From: Paludibacteraceae bacterium
GTDB lineage: Bacteria; Bacteroidota; Bacteroidia; Bacteroidales; Paludibacteraceae
Assembly: GCA_017394705.1 (NCBI GenBank)
Contig: JAFPXH010000006.1
Location: 271,732-335,731, forward strand
DNA length: 64,000 bases
Direction of reading: 5' to 3'
Shown: positions 16,385 through 25,000 of the stretch, piece after piece
Position numbering within the stretch: the stretch's first letter is position 1
Layout of the letters: each line of letters starts with the position of its first letter
Position numbers and translations under genes: made by a program
Notes under the pieces: generated by a model
Database searches by the model: none
Told to the model about the DNA's origin: nothing
Seen by the model: the letters and a program-made list of their open reading frames with translations, nothing else

Positions 16385-18419
16385 CAAGAATTCAACACAC
16401 TCCGGCATATGGATAATGGTGATAGCCGCTGTAGTTCTGGAGGCTATTTCCTGCGTGCAGTATTTTACCAGCCGTGCTGCCATCAGACATGAGGCGGTTC
16501 AGCGAGCGGAGAGCGAGTTACGCAAAGCGGAACTGGAGATTGAGAAACACACGGTGGAGATGGAAGCGGCCGCTAGAACATTAGCTATGCTGGCAGAAAA
16601 ATATGTGGACACCCCTGATTCTATCTTTTCTGCGACTCGTTCGGTGGTCAGTGCCATCGACAACACCTCCAGTATAGCCGTTGCATATGTTCCGAACTTC
16701 TTCCCGAAGCGAGGACGTTTCTTTGAGGTCTGCAGCAGTCGTATCTCGGAAGACAGCATCTACACCCGACAGATAGGCAGTGCGGAACATGACTACACGC
16801 AAATGGAGTGGTTCCAAAACGGATTAAAGATAGACAGTTGCTGGTGGTGCGAACCCTACCTGGACGACTCCGGCTCGCAGACTTGGGTGGTCAGTTGTTC
16901 ATACCCCGTACGGAGCCGAAACGGAGAAGTGGTGGCTGTAGTATGCGTGGATTTATCGCTTGAGTATCTGAAAGATTTATCAGAGGACCTGAAAGTGTAC
17001 CCGAATAGCTATTCTTCCATCCGGTCAAGCAAGGGATTTGACATCGTTCCATCACCCGATACCATCCCCGGACGCAAGTATAATATTTTCAACGAAGAGA
17101 TTGATGCTACAGGCTGGCACATTGAGATTATTATCCCCGAAGACGAACTATTCAAAGACCTCAACCGAATAGGATTATTTGTTGGCATTTTGATGATTCT
17201 CGGTTTGATAATTCTGGCTCTGATGCTATTTTTCTCTGCAAGAACAAATAGCAAACTGATAGAATCCCTGGAGAAGAACAGACGTATTGAGGGTGAACTG
17301 GAAGTGGCACAAACGATTCAAATGGCTATGCTACCAAAAGTATTCCCGCCTTTCCTTGACCGATTAGATCTGAATGTGTACGGAATAGTTGACCCAGCGA
17401 AAGAGATTGGCGGAGATTTATACGACTTCTATGTTCGTCATGACAAATTGTTCTTCTGCGTGGGTGATGTGAGCGGTAAAGGAGTACCTGCAGCGCTGGT
17501 GATGGCTACCGCACGCAGTTTGTTCAGAAGTGTCACTTCGCGTGAAGAAGATGCTGCCATTATTATTTCGAATATCAATAAAGCGCTATATGACCAGAAC
17601 GAGCAAAATATGTTCCTCACGATGTTCCTCGGGGTATTGGATTTGCAAACCGGCGAACTCGACTACTGCAACGCAGGGCATAATGCTCCGATACTCGTTA
17701 AGAGTATTAATAACGAAGTGACGAGTTTGTCTGTTCTCCCGAACTTGCCCTTAGGTGTGGTGGGAGATTATGACTATACTGCGCAACAAGCACAGCTGCA
17801 TTACAACGATATGATTTTCCTCTATACCGACGGACTGACAGAGGCAGAGAATAGCCGTCATGAGCTATTCGGAGAAGAACGCATGATGCAGGCGTTGACA
17901 GGAATGGCCGGTAATCGTCCGCGTGAAGTGATTGAGGCCATGCAGCAGAGTGTAGCGATGTTTGTGGACGGTGCACAGCAAAGCGACGACTTGACTATGC
18001 TGGCAATCCGCTATCAGACCGCAGCGCTCGTTATGAGAAACGACATCCAGCAAATACCTACTCTATCCGAATGGATTGAAGGTCTGCATATCCCGCCTGA
18101 ACTGAACATGCCGATTAATCTCGCTCTGGAAGAGGCCGTCAGCAACGTCATGCTCTACGCGTATCCGAACAAGAGCGGACAAGTTTTCGTTGAGTTTATT
18201 CAGTGTCAGGATGGAGAGGACAAGAAAATCATCTTCACTATTTCGGATAGCGGCATACCCTTTGACCCCACCAAACAAGTCGAAGCGGACATCTCTCTTC
18301 CTGCGGAAGAGCGTCCTATTGGTGGATTAGGAATATTCCTTGTTAACCAACTGATGGACAAAGTGGAATATTGCCGGGAAGACAATAAGAATATATTAAA
18401 ACTTACCAAAAAGATATGA
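16377..18419 (+). CDS. Membrane SpoIIE/RsbU phosphatase fused to RsbW-like kinase
   Basis: A 680-residue protein. TM1 is about 11-30, followed by an extracytoplasmic Cache-like sensor (about 31-262; WWCEPYLDDSGSQTWVVSCSYPV is the core), TM2 about 265-287, a linker with the ELEVAQTIQ signal helix, and a PP2C/SpoIIE phosphatase (about 315-548; metal-binding Asps in GGDLYD, GDVSGKG and SDDLT). A C-terminal HATPase_c anti-sigma-type kinase follows (about 555-680; N box EEAVSN, G1 DSGIPFDP, G2 PIGGLGIFLV). One protein thus carries both opposing activities of a partner switch. The next gene, overlapping by 4 nt, encodes the STAS partner. Confidence 0.92.
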   Translation: MTNKNSTHSGIWIMVIAAVVLEAISCVQYFTSRAAIRHEAVQRAESELRKAELEIEKHTVEMEAAARTLAMLAEKYVDTPDSIFSATRSVVSAIDNTSSIAVAYVPNFFPKRGRFFEVCSSRISEDSIYTRQIGSAEHDYTQMEWFQNGLKIDSCWWCEPYLDDSGSQTWVVSCSYPVRSRNGEVVAVVCVDLSLEYLKDLSEDLKVYPNSYSSIRSSKGFDIVPSPDTIPGRKYNIFNEEIDATGWHIEIIIPEDELFKDLNRIGLFVGILMILGLIILALMLFFSARTNSKLIESLEKNRRIEGELEVAQTIQMAMLPKVFPPFLDRLDLNVYGIVDPAKEIGGDLYDFYVRHDKLFFCVGDVSGKGVPAALVMATARSLFRSVTSREEDAAIIISNINKALYDQNEQNMFLTMFLGVLDLQTGELDYCNAGHNAPILVKSINNEVTSLSVLPNLPLGVVGDYDYTAQQAQLHYNDMIFLYTDGLTEAENSRHELFGEERMMQALTGMAGNRPREVIEAMQQSVAMFVDGAQQSDDLTMLAIRYQTAALVMRNDIQQIPTLSEWIEGLHIPPELNMPINLALEEAVSNVMLYAYPNKSGQVFVEFIQCQDGEDKKIIFTISDSGIPFDPTKQVEADISLPAEERPIGGLGIFLVNQLMDKVEYCREDNKNILKLTKKI

Positions 18420-18718
18420 AAACAACTATTACCTACAACGGCAACCAGATTATTGCCGCTTTTGCCGGACGGCTCGACACAGCAGCGGCCGTACAAACAG
18501 CCGAAGATGTAAAGCCGTTACAGGAGGCGGAGAACAAAGAGATTATTCTCGACTGCGAGCAATTGGAGTACATCTCCTCTTCCGGCTTACGGATTTTCTT
18601 GGGTATTCGGAAAGATGCCGCCACGCATGGCAGTAAGGTTATTGTGCGTAACATCAATGCCGATATCCGTCAGGTCTTTGTTATGACAGGTTTCATCAGC
18701 TTGTTTGAGATCCAATAA
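18416..18718 (+). CDS. STAS-domain anti-anti-sigma factor-like protein
   Basis: A 100-residue single STAS domain. LEYISSSGLRIFLG contains the conserved phosphorylatable Ser (S56, before Gly-Leu). By family knowledge a HATPase kinase phosphorylates it and a PP2C phosphatase dephosphorylates it; both domains are in the preceding gene. The final target is unknown; no sigma factor gene is nearby. Confidence 0.92.
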   Translation: MKTTITYNGNQIIAAFAGRLDTAAAVQTAEDVKPLQEAENKEIILDCEQLEYISSSGLRIFLGIRKDAATHGSKVIVRNINADIRQVFVMTGFISLFEIQ

Positions 18719-18724
18719 ACGCGT

Positions 18725-19804
18725 ATGGATTTACATAGTCAGATGATACTGAGCGAATACGATGCCCAACTGCCCTTGATACAACGCCTGGAGCAGGTGG
18801 TGCTGCGTGTGCTGAATGAAGCCCTGGAACGTAACGGACTTCTGGTTACAGCCGTCAGTTCGCGTATCAAAACGAAAGAAAGTCTGGAAGGAAAACTGGC
18901 TCTCAAAGGAGACAAATACCACTCGCTGAGTGATATCACAGACATTCTCGGCGCCCGTATCATCACATTCTACACCGATGATGTCGACCGCATCGCAGCT
19001 ATGGCGGAGCAGTTATTTGATATCGATTGGCAGAATTCCGTGGACAAACGTCGTCTGCATGATCTGGATAGTTTTGGCTATAATTCACTCCATTATATCT
19101 GCCGGTTACCTAAGTCTCTGGTTGACGAGCCCGATTGTCCGCAAATGAATGAGATGCGTTTTGAGTTGCAGTTGCGTACCACGCTGCAGCATGCTTGGGC
19201 GTCTATCAACCATGATATAGGATACAAAACCGGTGTGGAGATACCACCCGTCTATCTGCGGCAGATTAACCGTCTCGCCGGTATTCTCGAGATGGCGGAT
19301 GATGAGTTCAGCCGTATTCGTACGGAGATTAACGACTACCGTCGCCGTGTGCAGCAGTTGGTTCAGAACGGCAAACTGGACGATGTACAACTGGATGGAG
19401 ATACCTTCCGCAGTTATCTCAATGCTCGGCCATTCGAAACTCTCACACGCCGTATTGCAGCCATCAATCAGGCGGAGATACAAGAGGTGAGTCTGATGCC
19501 GTATCTGCCCATTCTCAAGGTCTTGGGATGCCATACCCTTGGAGATGTGAGCCGGTTGCGCAATAAATATGAGGAAGACGCATACACGTTGGCGCGACAT
19601 CAATTAGGAAACACCGATTTGGATATCATCTCTTCTTCTGTCGGGATACAAAACATATGCATCGTCTGCATCCTTGCGCAGGGAGGAGGAAAAATAGGTC
19701 TCACACGCCTCTTCAACTCACTCAATGGTGAGAACGAATATAACGAAATGCTCGCGGACATAACATTCAAACAAGCGCAGACCTTACCTTTCATGAACCA
19801 CTAA
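18725..19804 (+). CDS. RelA/SpoT-type (p)ppGpp synthetase domain protein
   Basis: A 359-residue protein without the HD, TGS and ACT domains of full RelA/SpoT. The synthetase domain (about 40-190) has the basic SRIKTKESLEGK segment, the magnesium-site DILGARI, YNSLHYI, and the ELQLRTTLQHAWASINHDI block with catalytic Glu, Gln and His. The C-terminal half (about 195-359) is predicted mostly helical and is not a known regulatory domain to me. It starts 6 nt after the STAS gene. A standalone HD hydrolase-like gene lies downstream. Some family members make other pyrophosphorylated nucleotides, so the product is inferred. Confidence 0.85.
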   Translation: MDLHSQMILSEYDAQLPLIQRLEQVVLRVLNEALERNGLLVTAVSSRIKTKESLEGKLALKGDKYHSLSDITDILGARIITFYTDDVDRIAAMAEQLFDIDWQNSVDKRRLHDLDSFGYNSLHYICRLPKSLVDEPDCPQMNEMRFELQLRTTLQHAWASINHDIGYKTGVEIPPVYLRQINRLAGILEMADDEFSRIRTEINDYRRRVQQLVQNGKLDDVQLDGDTFRSYLNARPFETLTRRIAAINQAEIQEVSLMPYLPILKVLGCHTLGDVSRLRNKYEEDAYTLARHQLGNTDLDIISSSVGIQNICIVCILAQGGGKIGLTRLFNSLNGENEYNEMLADITFKQAQTLPFMNH

Positions 19805-19819
19805 TTTACCTTTCAAAAC

Positions 19820-20659
19820 ATGAAACCTGTTAAAATTGATCTCAACGACTACGTACGTACCGGTGAAGGCGCCAATGGTGCCAGTTACAATCATAAGACG
19901 GACCCTTCAATCATGATGAAATTGTATTTCCGCAATTTTGAGGCCGCCAAATTAGAACTGGAACTTGCGCAGAAAGTGTACGATATGGGTATTCCGAGTC
20001 CCGAACCGGGAGACCTCGTTACGGATGGAGAGAAAATGGGTATCCGTTTTCGACGTATTGATGGCAAGAAATCGTATTCACGTGCCTGTGGCGATAATCC
20101 GGAGAAAACAGAAGAGTATGCACGCGAGTTCGCACAAATGTGTAAGAAACTGCATGCTACGCATGTGGATACCACGCAATTTGAGAACGTCAAAGACCGG
20201 CTCTATAAAATGCTGGCAGACAACCCTTTCTTCACGCCTGAGCAGAAACAGAAAATACACAATTTTATCGCTGCAGCGCCGGATACAGACACAGCCATCC
20301 ACGGTGACCTGCAATTCTCCAATGGTATTTTCGTAGAAAAAGACGGAGTGCGCAAGCAGTATTTCATTGACCTCGGGGATTTCTGTTACGGCTATCCGAT
20401 GTTCGACATTGGCATGGTGTATCTGTGCTGCTGTCTCAATGACGAGAGTTGGACTTTGGAGCAGTATCACATGTCCAATGCAACCGCCGCACGCTTTTGG
20501 GATGCTTTTGCGAGCGAGTATTTTGGACCCGACGCTGACATGGCAAAGATAATGAAAGAGGTGAAGATTTATGCCGGTTTGAAAACGCTCATTATCGAAC
20601 GGGATACCCATCGCCCCATGCCTGAATTCCGGGCCATGCTGGAGGGCACAATTTACTAA
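19820..20659 (+). CDS. APH-like phosphotransferase family protein
   Basis: A 279-residue kinase-like-fold protein. The catalytic loop AIHGDLQFSNGIF (HGDxxxxN) is at about 156-168, and the metal-binding IDLGDFCYG (in place of IDFGD) at about 178-186. It fits the aminoglycoside/choline phosphotransferase superfamily, a group I associate with TIGR02172 proteins. Substrate unknown; nothing indicates drug resistance. It is 15 nt downstream of the RelA/SpoT gene and followed by an inverted repeat. Confidence 0.78.
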   Translation: MKPVKIDLNDYVRTGEGANGASYNHKTDPSIMMKLYFRNFEAAKLELELAQKVYDMGIPSPEPGDLVTDGEKMGIRFRRIDGKKSYSRACGDNPEKTEEYAREFAQMCKKLHATHVDTTQFENVKDRLYKMLADNPFFTPEQKQKIHNFIAAAPDTDTAIHGDLQFSNGIFVEKDGVRKQYFIDLGDFCYGYPMFDIGMVYLCCCLNDESWTLEQYHMSNATAARFWDAFASEYFGPDADMAKIMKEVKIYAGLKTLIIERDTHRPMPEFRAMLEGTIY

Positions 20660-20665
20660 TTTGAA

Positions 20666-20723
20666 ATTGTTCCACGAACGGACTATTATCGGAGTAATTA
20701 GCTGTTAATCTCCGTGGAACAAT
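20666..20723. repeat. Inverted repeat enclosing a copy of the 28-nt dispersed repeat
   Basis: Perfect 11-bp arms ATTGTTCCACG (20666-20676) and CGTGGAACAAT (20713-20723) enclose 36 nt. Positions 20676-20703 are the inverted copy of 8653-8680 with one mismatch in 28. It lies in the operon just before the HD gene, so the transcript can form a large stem-loop. Confidence 0.75.
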
Positions 20724-20740
20724 GTACCGTGTTTTGTACT

Positions 20741-21316
20741 ATGGCAAACAAATATATTGATACCGATTTATTGGACCGCGCCATCATCTTCGCCGTCAAC
20801 GCCCATCATAACACGGAGCGCCGTGGTAAGGGATTTCCGTACATCGTTCATCCGATGGAAGCGGTGGAGATTGTTGCTACTATAACAACCGATCAGGAAC
20901 TGCTGGCTGCCGCAGCACTGCATGACACGATTGAAGACACCGATGTCACGGTGGAGCAACTGAGAGCGGAGTTCGGAGACCGCATCGCCAACCTCGTACA
21001 CGCGGAGAGCGACCAGTTTACAGAAGGAGTCAGTGAGGAGGATAGTTGGCATGATCGTAAACAGGCGGCAATTGACAGACTCGCTGCGGCTCCGCACGAC
21101 GCGAAGATTGTGGCGATGGGAGACAAACTGAGTAACATGCGGGCTATTTGGAGAGACTATCAAACGAAGGGAGATGAGTTATGGAAAATCTTCCACGTCA
21201 CCGACAAAGCTTCGCACGAATGGCACTACAGAGGTTTGGCCAAATCCTTGAGCGAACTGAGTGACACGTTTGCCTATCAGGAATTTGTACGGCTTTTAGA
21301 TGAGGTTTTTGAATAA
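20741..21316 (+). CDS. HD-domain (p)ppGpp hydrolase-like protein (MESH1/SpoT type)
   Basis: About 191 residues from the ATG at 20741. The frame could open at a GTG at 20714, but that part lies in the inverted repeat and lacks conservation. The hydrolase signature is complete: AHHNTERRGKGFPYIVHP (His, Arg), ALHDTIEDT (His-Asp and Glu-Asp at about 61-66), and GDKLSNMRAI (Asp). This is the metal-dependent fold of SpoT and MESH1. Pairing with the synthetase three genes upstream suggests a matched synthesis/breakdown module. The stop overlaps the next start (TAATG). Confidence 0.85.
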   Translation: MANKYIDTDLLDRAIIFAVNAHHNTERRGKGFPYIVHPMEAVEIVATITTDQELLAAAALHDTIEDTDVTVEQLRAEFGDRIANLVHAESDQFTEGVSEEDSWHDRKQAAIDRLAAAPHDAKIVAMGDKLSNMRAIWRDYQTKGDELWKIFHVTDKASHEWHYRGLAKSLSELSDTFAYQEFVRLLDEVFE

Positions 21317-22119
21317 TGCAAGTTATTTTTGATAATATAGACAACGCCCGGGATCTGGGAGGCATCATCGGAGCAGGAGGGCGGGCCATCCGTCCCCATC
21401 GACTACTGCGAACCGCTCATTTACACGATGCGTCGGACTCCGATGTCGCAAGACTCAAAGAGGAATATAACCTCTGCCGCATCTTCGATTTCCGTTCTCT
21501 GGGAGAGTTCGATGCCGTTCCGGATAGAGAGATAGAAGGCGTACAGCACCATTTGTTACCTACGATTGATATGCGGGCAGAGCAGGCTACAGGAAAACCC
21601 ATTCCCGATGAGGCTTTCCTGGAGTTGGATAGGCATATAGTCAATTATTCGTTTTATCCCGAGGTGCAAGTCATGGCGGCGAACATGTATCCGTCACTCA
21701 TCCGCTCGGAGTTCTCACAGCTGCAGTATGCCGCCTTCCTCAGACTTATCATCGAGGCACCGGAAGATGGAGGTATCCTTTGGCATTGTGCGCAAGGCAA
21801 AGACCGAACCGGCTGGGGAGCAGCGTTTCTTATGTTCGCGCTCGGCGTGGAGAGAGAAACCGTTATTGAGGATTTTGAATTGAGCAATATTGCCTATCGC
21901 CCAATTGTCAACAAACTGAATGCAGACGTCATCGCACGCGGTGGAGGAGAGGCGGAAATGAGGGTTATACAGGCCTTCATGGGCGTCTCCACACCTAATT
22001 TCATCTCCACTCTCGAACTCATCGACCGGGAGTTTGGAGGCATGACCGCTTATCTGCATGAGATACTGTGTCTCTCGCACGATGATATACAACTCCTCAG
22101 GAAACGTTTCCTGCAGTAA
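21316..22119 (+). CDS. Tyrosine phosphatase family protein (Y_phosphatase3)
   Basis: A 267-residue protein with the Cys-based phosphatase P-loop HCAQGKDRTG at about 157-166 (nucleophile C158, Arg164). The N-terminal NARDLGGI segment is typical of the family that includes bacterial dual-specificity and phosphoinositide phosphatases. No signal peptide. Substrate unknown. It is coupled to the HD gene by a 1-nt overlap. Confidence 0.85.
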   Translation: MQVIFDNIDNARDLGGIIGAGGRAIRPHRLLRTAHLHDASDSDVARLKEEYNLCRIFDFRSLGEFDAVPDREIEGVQHHLLPTIDMRAEQATGKPIPDEAFLELDRHIVNYSFYPEVQVMAANMYPSLIRSEFSQLQYAAFLRLIIEAPEDGGILWHCAQGKDRTGWGAAFLMFALGVERETVIEDFELSNIAYRPIVNKLNADVIARGGGEAEMRVIQAFMGVSTPNFISTLELIDREFGGMTAYLHEILCLSHDDIQLLRKRFLQ

Positions 22120-22145
22120 TACAATCACAAATAATAAATACCCCT

Positions 22146-23603
22146 ATGATTCACATTAACGAAGAAGTGGCACGGTGTTTGCTCTGCGCTGATGCGCCTT
22201 GCGGTGCCAAAGTGTCACGTGCGCTCCGCGCGTTGCGATTTGAAAACCTATGGACAGCTGCAGAGTTGTTCGACCAAATCAATGAGCAAGAGATAGAGGC
22301 CGCTCAGCAAGCATGTATTCACTACGACAGACCGATTCGGATTAGCGAACTGAAGAAAGCGCTTAACGAGCAACAGCCCAAACCGGCGGACACACCGCTG
22401 CCTTCGCTGGAACTCAATTTCTGCGACATGGTGTGCGAGAATCCTTTCTTCCTCGCATCCTCTGCTATATGCACCAACTATGAAATGGTCGCTCGGGCTC
22501 TGGAAGCCGGATGGGCCGGAGTGTTCTATAAAACCATATGCAAGCAGGATATACGCGAAGTGAGCCCCCGCTTTGATGCTGTTGGTAAAGAAGGAACGCC
22601 TTTTGTCGGATTCCGCAATATGGAGCAACTTTCCGAAAATCCGTATGAGGTAGACTTCGACATCCTGCATCGCCTCAAAGTGAACTACCCCACAAAACGC
22701 ATCATCGCTTCTATCATGGGGCAGACCGAAGAAGAATGGATTGAGTTGGCCAAGATGGCTGAGGACGCCGGATGCGACGCGGTGGAACTCAATTTCTCCT
22801 GCCCGCAGATGAAGCTCACGGGGCTTGGAAGCGATATCGGCCAGAATAACGAACTTATTCTATGCTACACGGCGTGTATCAAAGAGGCTGTGAAGATTCC
22901 GGTTATCCCGAAGATGACACCGAACGTCATGTCGATGACCTCGCCTGCCTTGGCGTGTTTCTATGGCGGTGCGCACGGTATCAGCGCCATCAATACCATC
23001 AAATCCATCACCATGAGTCATAACGCAGAGGTGAACGAGAAAAAAACGGTCAGCGGTTATTCGGGCAAGGCGGTGAAGCCTATCGCACTACGTATGATTT
23101 ACGAGATTACTGGTCACCCTCTCATCCGTAGAGCCGGTATTGAGAAACACATGGATATCAGCGGTATCGGAGGTATTGAGACTTGGCGCGACGCACTGGA
23201 GTTTATCCAACTCGGCTGCCGGAACGTGCAGGTTTGTACGGCTGTCATGCAGTATGGATACCGCATTATCGATGACCTCAAATTAGGTTTGCAGCACTAT
23301 ATGGCAGAACGCGGCATCGTAGAGTTGAAAAAACTCGTTGGTGAAGAGCTGAAGAATATCGTGATGCCGAGTGATCTGGACCGCGAGACAATGGTCTTCC
23401 CGAAGATTGACCGGGATAAATGCATTGGTTGCGGACGCTGTTTCATATCATGCGCCGATGGCGGGCATCAGGCTATCGCGTTCGGCGAGGACCGCAAACC
23501 GCGCATCATCGGTACCAAGTGCGTAGGATGCCATCTTTGCCGGCTGGTCTGCCCCACCAAAGCCATCGGCATGGCCAAACGAATGCCCAAACCGCAGAAG
23601 TAA
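22146..23603 (+). CDS. Dihydropyrimidine dehydrogenase catalytic subunit, PreA-like
   Basis: A 485-residue protein. An N-terminal helical Cys-containing domain (about 1-80, LLCADAPC) precedes an FMN-binding TIM barrel of the dihydroorotate/dihydropyrimidine dehydrogenase family (about 90-410; ELNFSCPQMK, IPKMTPNV). Two ferredoxin-type 4Fe-4S motifs follow, CIGCGRCFISC and CVGCHLCRLVC. PreA reduces uracil or thymine with electrons from PreT. The usual PreT partner is not adjacent; the N-terminal Cys-rich piece resembles a fragment of the PreT glutamate-synthase-like domain, so electron supply may differ. It is the last gene of the signalling operon, 26 nt after the phosphatase. Confidence 0.82.
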   Translation: MIHINEEVARCLLCADAPCGAKVSRALRALRFENLWTAAELFDQINEQEIEAAQQACIHYDRPIRISELKKALNEQQPKPADTPLPSLELNFCDMVCENPFFLASSAICTNYEMVARALEAGWAGVFYKTICKQDIREVSPRFDAVGKEGTPFVGFRNMEQLSENPYEVDFDILHRLKVNYPTKRIIASIMGQTEEEWIELAKMAEDAGCDAVELNFSCPQMKLTGLGSDIGQNNELILCYTACIKEAVKIPVIPKMTPNVMSMTSPALACFYGGAHGISAINTIKSITMSHNAEVNEKKTVSGYSGKAVKPIALRMIYEITGHPLIRRAGIEKHMDISGIGGIETWRDALEFIQLGCRNVQVCTAVMQYGYRIIDDLKLGLQHYMAERGIVELKKLVGEELKNIVMPSDLDRETMVFPKIDRDKCIGCGRCFISCADGGHQAIAFGEDRKPRIIGTKCVGCHLCRLVCPTKAIGMAKRMPKPQK

Positions 23604-23635
23604 AGGCGGAAAACAAAAAAAAAAGTGTGCAAAAG

Positions 23636-23668
23636 TTTGCGTATATCAAAAAAAAGCAGTACTTTTGC
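23636..23668 (+). promoter_or_regulatory. Promoter of ssrA and tRNA-Ala
   Basis: TTTG at 23636-23639, TACTTTTGC at 23660-23668, 20-nt spacing, with AAAAAAAAGCAG before the -7 box and GCTTTTTCGC after it. Confidence 0.85.
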
Positions 23669-23686
23669 ACGCTTTTTCGCAAACGA

Positions 23687-24075
23687 GGGGCTATTTGGTT
23701 TTGACAGCAGGTAGAATGTTTGGGTAAGCACGCCGAGCAATGAGGCAACGCTCGTTAATATCGTCTCAAAGCATAACTGGCAACACTTCTTATGCTCTCG
23801 CTGCTTAATCGAAGTATAGTAGATTAGCCTATTTGGGCGCCAGGCGCCCGAACGAGACGTCACTCCAAGCCGAGTCTGTGGGCTGAATGGATATAGTGGC
23901 GCAGAAATTCACAGAATAGATGGCGCAGGCTGCGATGCGCAATCGAAACTTTAGCAGATAAGACGGTAGTTGGTGGCTTGGGTCTTGCTATCGGACGAAA
24001 ATGAAGGCCAAGATAAGCGTGTAGAAAGCACAAGGATTCCTTGTTTGGACACGGGTTCGACTCCCGTTAGCTCCA
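23687..24075 (+). ncRNA. ssrA: Transfer-messenger RNA (tmRNA)
   Basis: A 389-nt tmRNA that rescues stalled ribosomes. The ends form the tRNA-like acceptor GGGGCTA/TAGCTCC with the G3-U pair that directs alanylation, and a T arm CGGGTTCGACTCCCG at the 3' end. The tag frame (23779-23808) reads Gly-Asn-Thr-Ser-Tyr-Ala-Leu-Ala-Ala-stop, with the conserved degradation end YALAA. CCA is not encoded. tRNA-Ala follows 7 nt later on the same transcript. Confidence 0.95.
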
Positions 24076-24082
24076 CTCGCGC

Positions 24083-24155
24083 GGGGTATTAGCTCAGTTG
24101 GTAGAGCGCAACGTTCGCAATGTTGAGGTCAGGGGTTCGACTCCCCTATGCTCCA
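24083..24155 (+). tRNA. tRNA-Ala (CGC)
   Basis: Acceptor GGGGTAT/ATGCTCC with the G3-U70 pair that defines alanine identity, anticodon loop TTCGCAA giving CGC, T arm AGGGG/CCCCT, discriminator A, no CCA encoded. Cotranscribed with tmRNA. Confidence 0.93.
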
Positions 24156-24164
24156 CTCCATTAA

Positions 24165-24187
24165 AGGCCGGTTAACGGCCTTTTTTT
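24165..24187 (+). terminator. Terminator after tmRNA/tRNA-Ala
   Basis: Stem AGGCCG/CGGCCT with loop GTTAA and seven T. Confidence 0.92.
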
Positions 24188-24217
24188 GTACTTTTTTATA
24201 AAAAAGTGCAGAAAAAT

Positions 24218-24249
24218 TTTGCCATTTCAAAAAAAAGCAGTACCTTTGC
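24218..24249 (+). promoter_or_regulatory. Promoter of the rpsF operon
   Basis: TTTG at 24218-24221 and TACCTTTGC at 24241-24249, with AAAAAAAAGCAG before and GCTTTTTCG after the -7 box. The leader is about 100 nt. It contains a CTTAGG-ACTA-CCTAGG hairpin (24290-24305) and a heptamer array (24315-24349: ATTATTA, ACTATTC, ATTATTA, ACTATTA). Confidence 0.85.
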
Positions 24250-24353
24250 ACGCTTTTTCGCCGCATACGCGCGAAGAACAATGGGAATACTTAGGACTAC
24301 CTAGGGGCTACCTAATTATTATTAACTATTCATTATTAACTATTAATTGATTT

Positions 24354-24698
24354 ATGGTAAATCATTATGAAACTGCCTTCGTTTTAACTCCCGTTTTGTC
24401 TGAGCCGCAGACAAAGGAGGCAGTAGAGAAATTCGAGAATCTTCTCACGCAGAATGGCGGTACCATCCTGAATCGTGAGGAGTGGGGTCTCAAGCAACTC
24501 GCTTACCCTATCCAAGGTAAAAATTCGGGCTTCTATTTCATCCTTCAGTTTGATGCTGAGCCCGCTGTTATCGCTACCCTCGAGACCGAGTTCCGTCGTG
24601 ATGAGCGTGTTATCCGCTTCCTGACAACGCGTCTTGACAAGTACGCATTTGAGTACGCTGAGAAGCGTCGTAACAATTTTAAAAAGGAGGAGGCTTAA
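24354..24698 (+). CDS. rpsF: 30S ribosomal protein S6
   Basis: 114 residues. The N-terminal [17 protein letters not shown] and central [10 protein letters not shown] are S6 signatures. S6 pairs with S18 on the 30S platform, and its gene is followed 2 nt later by rpsR. A purine-rich AAGGAGG at the rpsF 3' end is an unusually strong Shine-Dalgarno for rpsR in this genome. Confidence 0.97.
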   Translation: MVNHYETAFVLTPVLSEPQTKEAVEKFENLLTQNGGTILNREEWGLKQLAYPIQGKNSGFYFILQFDAEPAVIATLETEFRRDERVIRFLTTRLDKYAFEYAEKRRNNFKKEEA

Positions 24699-24700
24699 TC

Positions 24701-24967
24701 ATGGCACAGAATGACGAAATCCGCTATCTGACTCCGCAAGGTTCGGATCAGAAGAAGAAAAAGTACTGCCGCTTCAAGAAATCCGGCATTAAGTACATCG
24801 ATTACAAAGATCCTGAGTTCCTCAAGAAGTTCCTCAACGAGCAAGGCAAGATTCTGCCCCGTCGTATCACCGGTACTTCGCTGAAGTTCCAACGCAAAGT
24901 TGCTCAGGCCGTTAAGAAAGCACGCCACTTGGCTTTGCTGCCTTACGTAACCGATATGATGAAATAA
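24701..24967 (+). CDS. rpsR: 30S ribosomal protein S18
   Basis: 88 residues. [16 protein letters not shown] and the C-terminal [11 protein letters not shown] are typical. Part of rpsF-rpsR-rplI. Confidence 0.97.
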   Translation: MAQNDEIRYLTPQGSDQKKKKYCRFKKSGIKYIDYKDPEFLKKFLNEQGKILPRRITGTSLKFQRKVAQAVKKARHLALLPYVTDMMK

Positions 24968-25000
24968 TTGTTTAACCGACTTAATTGAAAGGAGAAAATT

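Noticed and set aside
19820-20659. Aminoglycoside resistance gene
   Set aside because: The HGD motif shows only the superfamily. The IDLGD variant and chromosomal operon context do not support a resistance enzyme.
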